From: Ferrovibrio terrae_B | Lineage (GTDB): Bacteria > Pseudomonadota > Alphaproteobacteria > Ferrovibrionales > Ferrovibrionaceae | Length of the DNA: 64,000 nucleotides | Assembly (NCBI RefSeq): GCF_943371255.1 | Contig: NZ_CALRUC010000006.1 | Span: 7,296 to 71,295, forward strand | Reading direction: 5' to 3' | Part shown: in pieces, positions 25,232-33,763 of the stretch | Layout of the letters: each line of letters begins with the position of its first letter | Numbering within the stretch: position 1 is the stretch's first letter | Position numbers and translations under genes: made by a program | Notes under the pieces: model-generated | The model's input: the letters and a program-made list of their open reading frames with translations, nothing else | Told to the model about the DNA's origin: nothing | The model's database searches: none

Positions 25232-27403
25232 ATGACCGATGGTTCAAGAGACGGCCGCAACAGGTCGCGCAGCCTTTCCGTGCTCGGTTTCATCGGTTAT
25301 GCCGCCACCCAGATGTATGAGGCGCGCCAGCTGGCCGCCGAGGCGCCGGCCGCGGCCAAGGCCATCGCCTATGCGATTGCCGCCGGCGCGCTGTGCCACG
25401 ACCTGCAGCGCGAACGCGGCTCCAGCGCGCTGTTTCTCGGCAGCCGCGGCAAGGAATTCCGCGAGCAGATGAATGCTGCACGCACCAGCCTCGACCAGAA
25501 AGTCATCGCGCTGCGCACCGCATTGGAGGATTGTCAGAACTTTGCAATCCTGCAGCCGCTGATGACGGCCGGCGCCGAGCTGAGCAAAACACTCGATACC
25601 GCGCGCGAGGCCCGCGCCGCCATCGACCGCCTGGATTTCGCCGTGCCGCAATCCTTTGCCAACTGGACCGGGCCGATCCGCCTGGCACTGCAGACCGTGC
25701 AGAGCCTGGGTTACATGCTGCAGAATATGAAAATCGCACGCGGGCTGGATGCTTATCTGGCGCTGTTGGAAGGCCTGGAGAAATCGGCACAGGAACGCGC
25801 CACCGGCTCGGGCGCACTGGCAGCCGGCAAATTCGAACTCGCAATTTTCCAGCGACTGATGAGTCTCGGCTTCCTGCAGGAGGCGGACTTCACCGTTTTC
25901 AAGTCTCATGCTGGCAAGGAGCAGATTGCCGCCTTCGATGACGTCTGCGCCGGTCCGGCTTTTACCGAAGTCGCCGCCCTGCGTACGCAGATCTATAACA
26001 GCTTCGCGCATGGGTCATCGTCGGGGATTGCCGCGCCGCACTGGTTCCAGGTCACCACCCAGCGCATCGACCAGATCGTGCGCGTGCGCGATCGCGTGGC
26101 GGAAGATCTTCGCGCTACCGTCGATGCCCTGCTGGCACAAAAACCGGATCGCCTGGCTGGTGTGTTCGGCTTCTGCCTGGCGCTCGGCCTGCCGGTGATT
26201 GCCACCTTCGGCGTGCTGGCGGGCGGTGGTGCCCGGCTGCGGCAGTTGCAGCAGGCCTGGCGTGACTGGCAGCGCGGCATGTCGGCGCGGCGTAAAGCTT
26301 CGCGTGATCGCCAGGTGGTGCGCGATGGCGAACAGCTCAGGCGCGCCGAAGCCGAATCACGCGAACGCGTTTCGGCCGCCGAAGTCACCGATCTGGTCAA
26401 TCGCCTGCTGGCGGGCGATCTCGGCAGCCGGCTGTCGCAGGAGGGCAAGAGTGGTTTCTTCCTCGATCTCAGCCGACAGCTCAACCGCTTTGCCGAAATC
26501 CTGCAGCGCATGATGGACGAGATGGCGCTGGTGACGGCGGCGCTGGGCACCGGCGATCTGACGCGGCAGGTGCAGGGCGACTATGCCGGCCTGTTCGGCC
26601 AGTTGAAAGACAGCACCAATGCCATGGCCCGGCTGCTGGGCGATTTCTCGGGCCGCCTGGCCGAGAGTGCGGTGGCGGTGAAAAGCGCATCGGCGGAAAT
26701 CTCGTCAGGCAGCCTCGACCTTGCCCAGCGCAGCGAAAGCCAGGCCGCGGCGCTGGAAGAGACGGCAGCGACCATGCAGCAGATCACCAGCACGGTGAAG
26801 CAGAATGCCGATCATGCCACCCGGGCCGATGGCTTAAGCCACACCGCGCGCGACAAGGCGGCGGCGAGCGGCGAGGTGGTGCAGGGCGTGATCACAGCCA
26901 TGCAGAAAATCGAGGCGAGCGCGGGCAAGATCGGCGACATCATCGCGGTGATGAACGAGATCGCCTTCCAGACCAACCTGCTGGCGTTGAATGCCTCGGT
27001 CGAGGCGGCGCGCGCCGGCGAGGCGGGCAAGGGGTTTGCCGTGGTGGCCCATGAGGTGCGGGCGCTGGCGCAACGTTCGGCCAATGCGGCAAAGGAGATC
27101 AAAAGCCTGATCGAAACCTCGAACGGCCATGTGCGCAGCGGCGCGGCCCTGGTGGAACAGGCGGGCGGCGCACTGGGCGAGGTGAATGCCGCGATCCGCA
27201 GCGTGTCGGATATCATTGCCGAGATCGCCGCCGCCAGCCGCGAGCAGGCCACCGGACTGGAGCAGGTCAGCACGGCGATGGCGCAGATGGATGAAACGAC
27301 ACAGCGGAATGCGGCGCTGGTGGAAGAAACCACCGCCTCGGCCCAGGCGCTGGCGCATCAGTCCACCGAACTGGCAGATCTGGTCGGGTTCTTCCGGCGT
27401 TAA
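25232..27403 (+). CDS. Methyl-accepting chemotaxis protein with NIT-type sensor domain
   Basis: The 723-residue receptor has an N-terminal NIT-type domain (nitrate/nitrite-sensing; helices with RERGSSALFLGSRGKEF and SLDQKVIALR, residues about 55-290), one clear transmembrane helix (FGFCLALGLPVIATFGVLAG, about 312-331), HAMP, and an MCP signalling domain with the tip NEIAFQTNLLALNASVEAAR. The first transmembrane helix usual before NIT is weak: only SVLGFIGYAA is hydrophobic. The open frame extends upstream to 25070, but GGGGTGAG and conserved content favour 25232. Its sigma-54-like promoter and place after cynS suggest taxis to nitrogen oxyanions or cyanate. Confidence 0.87.
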   Translation: MTDGSRDGRNRSRSLSVLGFIGYAATQMYEARQLAAEAPAAAKAIAYAIAAGALCHDLQRERGSSALFLGSRGKEFREQMNAARTSLDQKVIALRTALEDCQNFAILQPLMTAGAELSKTLDTAREARAAIDRLDFAVPQSFANWTGPIRLALQTVQSLGYMLQNMKIARGLDAYLALLEGLEKSAQERATGSGALAAGKFELAIFQRLMSLGFLQEADFTVFKSHAGKEQIAAFDDVCAGPAFTEVAALRTQIYNSFAHGSSSGIAAPHWFQVTTQRIDQIVRVRDRVAEDLRATVDALLAQKPDRLAGVFGFCLALGLPVIATFGVLAGGGARLRQLQQAWRDWQRGMSARRKASRDRQVVRDGEQLRRAEAESRERVSAAEVTDLVNRLLAGDLGSRLSQEGKSGFFLDLSRQLNRFAEILQRMMDEMALVTAALGTGDLTRQVQGDYAGLFGQLKDSTNAMARLLGDFSGRLAESAVAVKSASAEISSGSLDLAQRSESQAAALEETAATMQQITSTVKQNADHATRADGLSHTARDKAAASGEVVQGVITAMQKIEASAGKIGDIIAVMNEIAFQTNLLALNASVEAARAGEAGKGFAVVAHEVRALAQRSANAAKEIKSLIETSNGHVRSGAALVEQAGGALGEVNAAIRSVSDIIAEIAAASREQATGLEQVSTAMAQMDETTQRNAALVEETTASAQALAHQSTELADLVGFFRR

Positions 27404-27407
27404 GCGC

Positions 27408-27902
27408 CTAGTGCAGGATATTGGGCAGGATATCGAGCACTTCGCCGGTCGAACGGCGCACCATCAGCACATTCTTGCCAACCACGATGCGCTCGGTATC
27501 GGGCCGGTTGGGCGGCAGTTCGCGTTGCAGCGGTCCTGGCAGACGATCGAGTCGCGCCAGCAGTGTCAGTGGCAGCAGATCGCCCTTCGCCGGATTGGCG
27601 CGGATGCCTTCGGGCAGGTTGCGTTCATATTTCTTGCTGCGGGCGGCACGCTTCTGCTTTTCGCGCACCTGCTCGAAATAATGCGGGATCAGCCAGTTTT
27701 CCGTCGCGTTGAAAGCGAAGCGATCATCAGCGACCACGCGGTGTGGCGTATTCAGCGGCGCAACCGGGGCTGCGAAGGCGGCCGAAGGCGGCAGTGCCAG
27801 GTTGGGGCCGAGCAACTGCTGAGCCATGGCCGGCAGCGCGACAACCAGTGAAACCGCGAGGCCGGCGGCAGGCAGGATGGCGCGGCGCGGCATCGCGGGC
27901 AT
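27408..27902 (-). CDS. Exported protein, CigR/RcnB-like
   Basis: The 164-residue protein has a signal peptide (residues 1-28, ending in VALPAMAQ) and a mature region without cysteines. The C-terminal pattern, GDLLPLTLLARLDRLPGPLQRELPPNRPDTERIVVGKNVLMVRRSTGEVLDILPNIL, resembles the repeated Leu-Pro-Pro-Gly unit and closing VG-DVLLVD-VVDIL strand of CigR/RcnB-type periplasmic proteins. That assignment is by pattern memory only. A start at 27893 is also possible. It begins 3 bp after rlmN ends and is probably co-transcribed. Confidence 0.6.
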   Translation of the reverse strand: MPAMPRRAILPAAGLAVSLVVALPAMAQQLLGPNLALPPSAAFAAPVAPLNTPHRVVADDRFAFNATENWLIPHYFEQVREKQKRAARSKKYERNLPEGIRANPAKGDLLPLTLLARLDRLPGPLQRELPPNRPDTERIVVGKNVLMVRRSTGEVLDILPNILH

Positions 27903-27905
27903 GGA

Positions 27906-29105
27906 TCAGACCGGCAGGACGGCGTTGGCGGCAGCCGCATCCTTGGCGGCCTGCTCGCGCAGGATATCGGCCTTGCTGCGTTTGACGCTGGCGGATTTCA
28001 GCTGGCCGCAGGCGGCCATGATGTCGCGGCCGCGCGGCGTGCGCACCGGCGAGGAATAGCCGGCATTGAACACGATATCGCTGAATTTGCGGATCGCTTC
28101 GTTGCTGGAGCATTCATACGGCGCGCCCGGCCAGGGATTGAACGGGATCAGGTTGACCTTGGCCGGCACACCCTTCAGCAGGCGCACCAGTTCCTTGGCA
28201 TCGGCCGGGCTGTCGTTGATGCCTTTCAGCATCACATATTCAAAGGTGATGCGGCGCGCATTGCTCAGGCCCGGATAGGCGGCGCAGGCAGCCATCAGCT
28301 CCTTGATCGGGTATTTCTTGTTGATCGGCACGATCACGTCGCGGATGTCGTCGCGCACGGCATGCAGGCTGATCGCGAGATTCACACCCAGCTCGGCGCC
28401 GCAACGCGGGATCATCGGCACCACGCCCGCAGTGGAGAGCGTGATACGACGCTTGGAGATGGCGATGCCCTCGTTGTCCATCACGATCTTCAGGGCCTTG
28501 GCGACGCTGTCGAAATTATACAGCGGCTCGCCCATGCCCATCATCACGATGTTGGACAGCATGCGGCCGTCCGGCGGCGAGGGCCATTCATCCAGATGGT
28601 CGCGGGCCAGCATCACCTGGCCGACGATCTCGGCGGCATCCAGGTTGCGCACCAGCTTCATCGTGCCGGTATGGCAGAAGCGGCAGGTCAGCGTGCAGCC
28701 GACCTGGCTGGAGACGCAGAGCGCCCCGCGGTCATCCTCGGGGATATGCACGCATTCGGCTTCTTCGCCATCGGCAAATTTCAGCAGCCACTTCCGTGTG
28801 CCATCGGTGCTTTTCAGGTCTTTGCTGGCCACGGGACGGCCGACGCTGAACCGGGTCGACAGCCGTTCGCGCAGTTCTTTCGACAGCGTGGTCATCTCGG
28901 CAAAGTCGCGGCTGCCGCGATAGTAGATCCAGTGCCACAGCTGGCCGGCGCGCATCTTGGCCGATTTTTCGGCCTCGCCGGCGGCCACCAGGGCAGCGGC
29001 AATTTCAGCCCGCGTCAGGCCGAGCAGTTCGGTGCGGCCGGAGCCCGGCTGCGGCGCGCGGTCGCGCACCCCGATATCGGGGTGGAGGGCGGCAGACATG
29101 GTCAC
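27906..29105 (-). CDS. rlmN: Dual-specificity rRNA/tRNA adenine-C2 methyltransferase RlmN
   Basis: The 399-residue radical-SAM enzyme methylates A2503 of 23S rRNA and A37 of some tRNAs. The CxxxCxxC cluster (CTLTCRFCHTG), the two methyl-carrying Cys regions (one near the C-terminus in APYECSSN) and the motif NIVMMGMGEPLYN are all present. Length is near the family norm. A start at 29099 (second ATG) is equally possible. Its start overlaps the upstream IalB-family stop by 4 bp. Confidence 0.95.
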   Translation of the reverse strand: MTMSAALHPDIGVRDRAPQPGSGRTELLGLTRAEIAAALVAAGEAEKSAKMRAGQLWHWIYYRGSRDFAEMTTLSKELRERLSTRFSVGRPVASKDLKSTDGTRKWLLKFADGEEAECVHIPEDDRGALCVSSQVGCTLTCRFCHTGTMKLVRNLDAAEIVGQVMLARDHLDEWPSPPDGRMLSNIVMMGMGEPLYNFDSVAKALKIVMDNEGIAISKRRITLSTAGVVPMIPRCGAELGVNLAISLHAVRDDIRDVIVPINKKYPIKELMAACAAYPGLSNARRITFEYVMLKGINDSPADAKELVRLLKGVPAKVNLIPFNPWPGAPYECSSNEAIRKFSDIVFNAGYSSPVRTPRGRDIMAACGQLKSASVKRSKADILREQAAKDAAAANAVLPV

Positions 29106-29725
29106 GAGGTCGCCGGCATGCCGCAGGCCTTGTCGATCGCCTGCAGGGCCGGGCCGAAGCCGCCCAGATCATAGGTGTCGGTGGTCTTGGTGCCGCGCTG
29201 TGACTCGCCCTTCACCACCAGCGTCTTGCCCTTGCGCAGGGCATCCACCAGCTTCTGGTCGACACTGGCATCGGCAGCCCAGGCGGCTTCCTGATGGGTG
29301 AACATTTCCACCGTGGTCGGCCCGATCACGGCCTGGGCCGGAATGCTGTCCTTCAGGCCATAGCCGAAATAGATGCTGACCTCGTTGCGGATCTTTTCCT
29401 TCGGCTTGTGCGTCACCAGGATATAGATCTCGCCGCGCTTGGCGCTGGCCGGCTCTTTCTTCTGCGGCAGGGCATGCAGGTAGCAGAGCTTGGCGCCCTT
29501 GTCGGTATGCTCATAGGCATCCCAGCCACTGAAGCTGCCGATGCGCTTGGTTTCCGGCTTGGCTGCCGCGGCGGCTTTCGGTTCGGCTTTCTTCGCCTGC
29601 GCCATGGCATCGGACGCGCCGATGCCGACAGCAAGGGCAAGCCCGAGCGCAGGCAACAGAAGGAGCGAGGCGGGCAGCGAAACTGCCGGTCGGTGGGCCT
29701 TTTTGTCGATCATGGCGGCGAACAT
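29102..29725 (-). CDS. Invasion-associated locus B (IalB) family protein
   Basis: The 207-residue exported protein has a long hydrophobic leader (LPASLLLLPALGLALAVGIGASDAMAQ), an Ala/Lys-rich linker, then an IalB-like domain (GSFSGWDAYEHTDKGAKLCYLHALPQKKEP, EIYILVTHKPKEKIRNEVSIYFGYGL, and a C-terminal Cys in IDKACG). The two Cys could form a disulfide. IalB proteins are typical of alphaproteobacteria; outside Bartonella the role is unclear. The start may be 29713 instead of 29725; neither has a clear ribosome site. It overlaps rlmN by 4 bp. Confidence 0.85.
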   Translation of the reverse strand: MFAAMIDKKAHRPAVSLPASLLLLPALGLALAVGIGASDAMAQAKKAEPKAAAAAKPETKRIGSFSGWDAYEHTDKGAKLCYLHALPQKKEPASAKRGEIYILVTHKPKEKIRNEVSIYFGYGLKDSIPAQAVIGPTTVEMFTHQEAAWAADASVDQKLVDALRKGKTLVVKGESQRGTKTTDTYDLGGFGPALQAIDKACGMPATS

Positions 29726-29866
29726 AGCTGTGGCGATGCGTGATTTCCACCCGATTTCATGGCGACATCATGGCGGCCGGGCGGAGTCCTGTGGCCGCGA
29801 TCACGGATTGTTGCATAAACCTTTGTTACCCTTGCCTTATCGGCGGGCATTCAGCACCATGGACTT

Positions 29867-30424
29867 ATGGATAGGGGGCGCCAGGCCGGCTTGATGCAAG
29901 CCGTGGCGGAGGCTGGCGATCGTGCTGCCTTCGCCGCGCTCTACGACCATTTCGCGCCGCGGCTGAAGGCCTATCTGATGCGGCTGGGCACGCCGGAGGA
30001 TGTGGCGGAGGAACTGGCCCAGGAAAGCCTGATCACGGCCTGGCGTCGCGCGAACAGCTTTGATCCCGTGCAGGCTTCGGTGGCGACCTGGCTGTTCACC
30101 ATTGCGCGCAACAAACGGATCGACCGGCTGCGGCGCGAAAAACGGCCGGAATTCGACCCGCACGACCCAGCCCTGGTGCCGGATGCGCCGCCACAGCCGG
30201 ACGCAGGCCTGGATGTGGTCCGCGATGAAACCCGCCTGCGCGCGGCCCTGGGCCGTCTGCCGGCCGAGCAGCTTCATCTGCTGCAGCTCGCCTTCTTTTC
30301 CGAACTCTCGCATCGCGACATCGCAGAAAAAGAACAGCTGCCGCTGGGCACGGTGAAATCGCGTATCCGCCTCGCCCTGGCCAGGCTGAAACTTCTGCTC
30401 GAGGATGGCGATAATCCGCAATAG
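29867..30424 (+). CDS. ECF RNA polymerase sigma factor without adjacent anti-sigma gene
   Basis: The 185-residue protein has region 2 (ALYDHFAPRLKAYLMRLGTPEDVAEELAQESLITAWRR, then WLFTIARNKRIDRLRRE) and region 4 (LGRLPAEQLHLLQLAFFSELSHRDIAEKEQLPLGTVKSRIRLALARLK). The pattern is close to RpoE/ChrR-controlled ECF factors of alphaproteobacteria. Usually an anti-sigma (ChrR-like) gene overlaps its end; here the next frame is a PAS_5 protein and no zinc-binding anti-sigma is seen. It is divergent from the IalB-family gene. Start at 29867 gives a complete region 2. Confidence 0.9.
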   Translation: MDRGRQAGLMQAVAEAGDRAAFAALYDHFAPRLKAYLMRLGTPEDVAEELAQESLITAWRRANSFDPVQASVATWLFTIARNKRIDRLRREKRPEFDPHDPALVPDAPPQPDAGLDVVRDETRLRAALGRLPAEQLHLLQLAFFSELSHRDIAEKEQLPLGTVKSRIRLALARLKLLLEDGDNPQ

Positions 30425-30561
30425 CACCCCTGCGCGATATTTTAGACTGAAACCATTCATCGCACAGTTGTAAGTCATTGAATCGGAATGAAAATTATCT
30501 GACATTCGGATCATGTTACCGTGGTCCGATTCGTTCCGTCGGCTTTGAGATTTCGTGTTCC

Positions 30562-31137
30562 GTGTCAGGTTTTCCACTTCCTTTCGCCGACGACCGTATC
30601 CTGCTCAACCTGGCTGCCTACTGGTCGGCCAAGCGGGGTGGTTATCCTCTGCCCCCGCGTGCGGCCATCGATCCGCTCGACATGCCACGGCGCCTGTTGC
30701 CGCATCTGGCGCTGCTGGAGCCGACCGGCCGCGACGGTGAAATCCGCTTCCGCCTGGTCGGCACCGAACTGGTACAGCGCTTCGGGCGGGATGCCACTGG
30801 CAAGACCAGCCGCGAGCTGTATGCCGACACCGAATACCGCCAGTATGTCGAACAGATCTACGGCAGCGTGATTGCGCAGGCGCAGCCACTGTATGTCGAC
30901 AACACGCGCCGCTTCATGGAAGAGGGCAGTGGGCGGGTGCGTCGCCTGCTGCTGCCGGTGGCAGCGGAAGCCGGCAGCGAGCGGGTCGGCTTCGTGCTCA
31001 GCACGATCAGCTGGAGCACGGCTGAAAACTGGGACGGCCATCAGCCGCCGCCGTCCAAGCAGCGCCAGATCGCGGTCGAAGCGTTGGAAAAAGGCGTGCT
31101 GCAGGCCACGCTGCGCGGCCTGCTCGATTCGCCGTAA
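30562..31137 (+). CDS. PAS_5-domain protein
   Basis: The 191-residue cytoplasmic protein matches the PAS_5 pattern found in many alphaproteobacteria: LLNLAAYWSAKRGGYPLPPRAAIDPLDMPRRLLPHLALLE, then EIRFRLVGTELVQRFGRDATGKTSREL, ending with a strand RRLLLPVAAEAGSERVGFVLS. Role unknown; ligand binding is assumed. The frame is open from a TTG at 30478, but the first 28 residues are not conserved-looking, so GTG 30562 was chosen. It follows the ECF sigma gene by 137 bp and ends 3 bp before a convergent gene. Confidence 0.72.
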   Translation: MSGFPLPFADDRILLNLAAYWSAKRGGYPLPPRAAIDPLDMPRRLLPHLALLEPTGRDGEIRFRLVGTELVQRFGRDATGKTSRELYADTEYRQYVEQIYGSVIAQAQPLYVDNTRRFMEEGSGRVRRLLLPVAAEAGSERVGFVLSTISWSTAENWDGHQPPPSKQRQIAVEALEKGVLQATLRGLLDSP

Positions 31138-31140
31138 GGA

Positions 31141-32067
31141 TTATTTCAGGGCCGCAGGATCGAACGAAAACAGCAGTGGGAAAAATGTTTTCCAGCTGTT
31201 CCAGCGCTGCGATCCGGCTTCCCCCACCGCCCACAGCAATCCGTCGCTGCCGCGCGCCAGATCCTCCAGCCCCGCCATGGCGTCATGCTGTGCCAGCACC
31301 GCGCCGGTCTGGCTGTCGATGCGATAGATCCTGCCCATGCTGCCATTGCTGGCGCTGATCCACAGCGTACCGGCGGCATCGAATGTGGCGCCCTGGGCAT
31401 GGAACGGCAGTGGCAGGCTGCGCGCGGCTTCGGCCGCCCGGAAGGGCCGGTCGCTGCCATTGAAAATAACGGCGGGATCGGCGGCGATCAGGCGGGCCGC
31501 GCCATCGTCGCGGCTGTAGCGGCCGAACCACAGCAGGCGGCCGTCGAAGCTGAGAAAATTGCTGCCCAGCGCGGGATCCTTCTCCAGCGCGCGCGGCGTG
31601 CCGACGGCAACGGCCGTGCCGGCTTGCAGCGAGCGCGGCAGGTCGAAGGCATACAGGGCGCGGCCATTGTCGGCGAGAAACAGCAGGCCGCCATCGGGCG
31701 TGGTGGCGAGGCCATCGGCATGGCCGATGCTGGCCGGCAGATCGAAGCCGCCGATCACTGCGCCGTTCCTGGGATCGACCGCAAAGATTTTCGCCGGGCC
31801 GCGATTGGTCTGGGCTTCGGTGCTGCGATAGGCGCCGACGAACAGCGTGCCGCGCACGAAGCTGAGGCCCTGCGGCACATAGCCCTGGTTCAGCCCCGGC
31901 GCCCAATACCGCTGGCGGATCGCAGCATCCATGGGCGTCGGCGACAGGGCGCGGGCGGTATAGCCTGGCGCCTCGCCGCCTATGGGTGTTTGCGCCGCCA
32001 AACCCCATGAGGCGCCCAGCAGCAGGGCAAAGACAAACAGCGGGAGGCTGGGCCGGGGATGGAGCAT
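31141..32067 (-). CDS. Exported beta-propeller-like protein
   Basis: The 308-residue protein has a signal peptide (LPLFVFALLLGASWGLAAQ) and a mature part of repeated strands with Asp/Gly turns (PQGLSFVRGTLFVGAYRS, IGHADGLATTPDGGLLFLADNGRALYAFDL, GATFDAAGTLWISASNGSMGRIYRID, LEDLARGSDGLLWAVGEAGSQRW). This is the spacing of a six-bladed or similar propeller such as SMP-30/strictosidine synthase-like proteins. The catalytic role, if any, is unknown. The ATG at 32067 gives the signal peptide; the open frame begins at 32106. It is divergent from sppA. Confidence 0.7.
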   Translation of the reverse strand: MLHPRPSLPLFVFALLLGASWGLAAQTPIGGEAPGYTARALSPTPMDAAIRQRYWAPGLNQGYVPQGLSFVRGTLFVGAYRSTEAQTNRGPAKIFAVDPRNGAVIGGFDLPASIGHADGLATTPDGGLLFLADNGRALYAFDLPRSLQAGTAVAVGTPRALEKDPALGSNFLSFDGRLLWFGRYSRDDGAARLIAADPAVIFNGSDRPFRAAEAARSLPLPFHAQGATFDAAGTLWISASNGSMGRIYRIDSQTGAVLAQHDAMAGLEDLARGSDGLLWAVGEAGSQRWNSWKTFFPLLFSFDPAALK

Positions 32068-32144
32068 GACGGAACCATAGCCCCGCCGGACCGGTTTTGT
32101 CCGCACCCCTTGGCAAAAACCTCATCAATACTTAAGTTTAGCCC

Positions 32145-33074
32145 ATGTCCACAGATACCGATGCTTGGCTCGAACGCCGCGCGCTTGCCCGCCGTGTCAC
32201 CCGCTGGCGGGTGGTCGCCGTTCTGGCGCTGCTGATTCTCACCCTGGCCGTGCTGTACCGGCTCGACCCCGGCAACCTGCTGGCTCGCCACCAGGCCCAT
32301 GTGGCGCGGCTGGAGATCAGCGGGGTAATCGCCGAAAACGACTGGTGGCTGGAAAAGCTGGAAGAGGCCGCCGAGGATGACCGCGTGCGGGCCGTGATCC
32401 TGCATATCAACAGCCCGGGCGGCAGCACCTATGGCGGTGAGGCGCTGTTCCAGGCGATCCGCAAGGTGGCCGTGCAAAAGCCGGTGGTGTCGGTGATCGG
32501 CACGCTGGGTGCCTCGGCCGGCTATATGGTCGCCATCGCCGGCGATCATGTGCTGGCGCGGGAAACCTCGCTCACCGGCTCGATCGGCGTACTGTTCCAG
32601 ACGGCGGAATTCTCCAAACTGATGGAAAAGGTCGGCGTCAGTGCCGAAACCATCACCTCAGGCGCCCTCAAGGCCGAACCCAACCCGACCCGGCCGATGA
32701 GTGCGGCCGGCCGGGCCCAGATCCAGGGCATGGTCAATGAGACCCATGACTGGTTCGTCGATCTGGTGGCCAGCCGTCGCGACCTCCCCCGTGACGAGGT
32801 GGCAAGGCTGGCCGATGGCCGGGTCTATTCCGGCCGGGCGGCGCTGCAAAGCAAGCTGATCGACGGTCTGGGCGGCCTGGCCGAGGCCCGTAACTGGCTT
32901 GCCGAAAGCCGGGATATCCCGGCTGCCCTGCCGCTCCGGGACATCCCGCCCGACCCGCCAGCCGGGATGCTGGACGGACTGGGGAGTCGCACTTTTGCCA
33001 CCTTGTTTGGAAAAAGCCTTTTCTCCGAACGGCTTAGGCTTGACGGGCTGGTCTCCCTTTGGCACCCTGAGTAG
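32145..33074 (+). CDS. sppA: Signal peptide peptidase SppA (short, S49 family)
   Basis: The 309-residue protein has one N-terminal transmembrane helix (residues 23-38) and one S49 domain. Catalytic Ser124 lies in GTLGASAGYM and Lys176 in TSGALKAEPNP, the Ser-Lys dyad of the short, oligomeric SppA form. It degrades released signal peptides at the inner membrane. It is 39 bp upstream of ihfB, an arrangement frequent in alphaproteobacteria. Confidence 0.95.
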   Translation: MSTDTDAWLERRALARRVTRWRVVAVLALLILTLAVLYRLDPGNLLARHQAHVARLEISGVIAENDWWLEKLEEAAEDDRVRAVILHINSPGGSTYGGEALFQAIRKVAVQKPVVSVIGTLGASAGYMVAIAGDHVLARETSLTGSIGVLFQTAEFSKLMEKVGVSAETITSGALKAEPNPTRPMSAAGRAQIQGMVNETHDWFVDLVASRRDLPRDEVARLADGRVYSGRAALQSKLIDGLGGLAEARNWLAESRDIPAALPLRDIPPDPPAGMLDGLGSRTFATLFGKSLFSERLRLDGLVSLWHPE

Positions 33075-33113
33075 AGAACGAGGGGGCCCGCGGCCGCTGC
33101 GCAGGGAAAACCG

Positions 33114-33419
33114 ATGATCAAGTCCGAACTCATCAATCGTCTTGCCGAACGCAATCAGCATCTGACTCAGCGCGATATCGAGCGCATTGTCGGCACCATC
33201 TTCGATGAGATCGCCAACGCGCTCTCTCGTGGTGATCGTGTTGAATTGCGCGGTTTCGGTGCCTTTTCGGTCAAGCGTCGTCCGGCACGCACGGGTCGCA
33301 ACCCGCGCACCGGCACGGCAGTCGAAGTGCAGGAGAAATTCGTGCCCTTCTTCAAGACCGGTAAGGAACTGCGCCAGAAGCTGAATCTGTCGGGCAAGCA
33401 GACCGCCGACGCCGAATAA
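33114..33419 (+). CDS. ihfB: Integration host factor subunit beta
   Basis: The 101-residue protein has the HU/IHF fold with the beta-arm GFGAFSVKRRPARTGRNPRTGT (conserved Pro at the arm tip) and VPFFKTGKELRQKLN at the C-terminus, typical of IHF beta. IHF bends DNA; here that matters because sigma-54 promoters such as those at 21381 and 25157 often need IHF-type bending. AGGGA precedes the ATG. Confidence 0.95.
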   Translation: MIKSELINRLAERNQHLTQRDIERIVGTIFDEIANALSRGDRVELRGFGAFSVKRRPARTGRNPRTGTAVEVQEKFVPFFKTGKELRQKLNLSGKQTADAE

Positions 33420-33439
33420 ATCTTTGATGGAGGCGTCGC

Positions 33440-33733
33440 ATGCGCTTTCTGCGCGTTTTCATCGGCGCCATCTTTCTTCTCATTCTGGTCGTTTTTGCTG
33501 TCGCCAATAAAAATGCGGTGACGGTGAGCGTCGATCCGTTGCCGTTTGAGATCGACCTGCCGCTCTATCTCTTGGTCTTCACAGTCTTTTTTGGCGGTCT
33601 TGTGGTTGGCGTGATCATCGGCCGGCTGAATGCATGGTCGGCGGCGCGCCATCGGGCAGAGGCGGAAAAGCGCAAGGCGGAACAAAAGCCTGCGAGCCAG
33701 ACGCCGCCGTTGCCGCCGGCGCCCATTGTTTGA
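33440..33733 (+). CDS. LapA-domain membrane protein
   Basis: The 97-residue protein has two transmembrane helices (FLRVFIGAIFLLILVVFAVANKN and LYLLVFTVFFGGLVVGVIIGRLN) and a basic, Pro-rich cytoplasmic tail, as in LapA (DUF1049) proteins that work in lipopolysaccharide assembly and FtsH control with LapB. No lapB gene is adjacent. It starts 20 bp after ihfB, with GGAGG before the ATG. Confidence 0.88.
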   Translation: MRFLRVFIGAIFLLILVVFAVANKNAVTVSVDPLPFEIDLPLYLLVFTVFFGGLVVGVIIGRLNAWSAARHRAEAEKRKAEQKPASQTPPLPPAPIV

Positions 33734-33763
33734 ACTCAGGCCTCTTTTAGGACACTACCGGAC

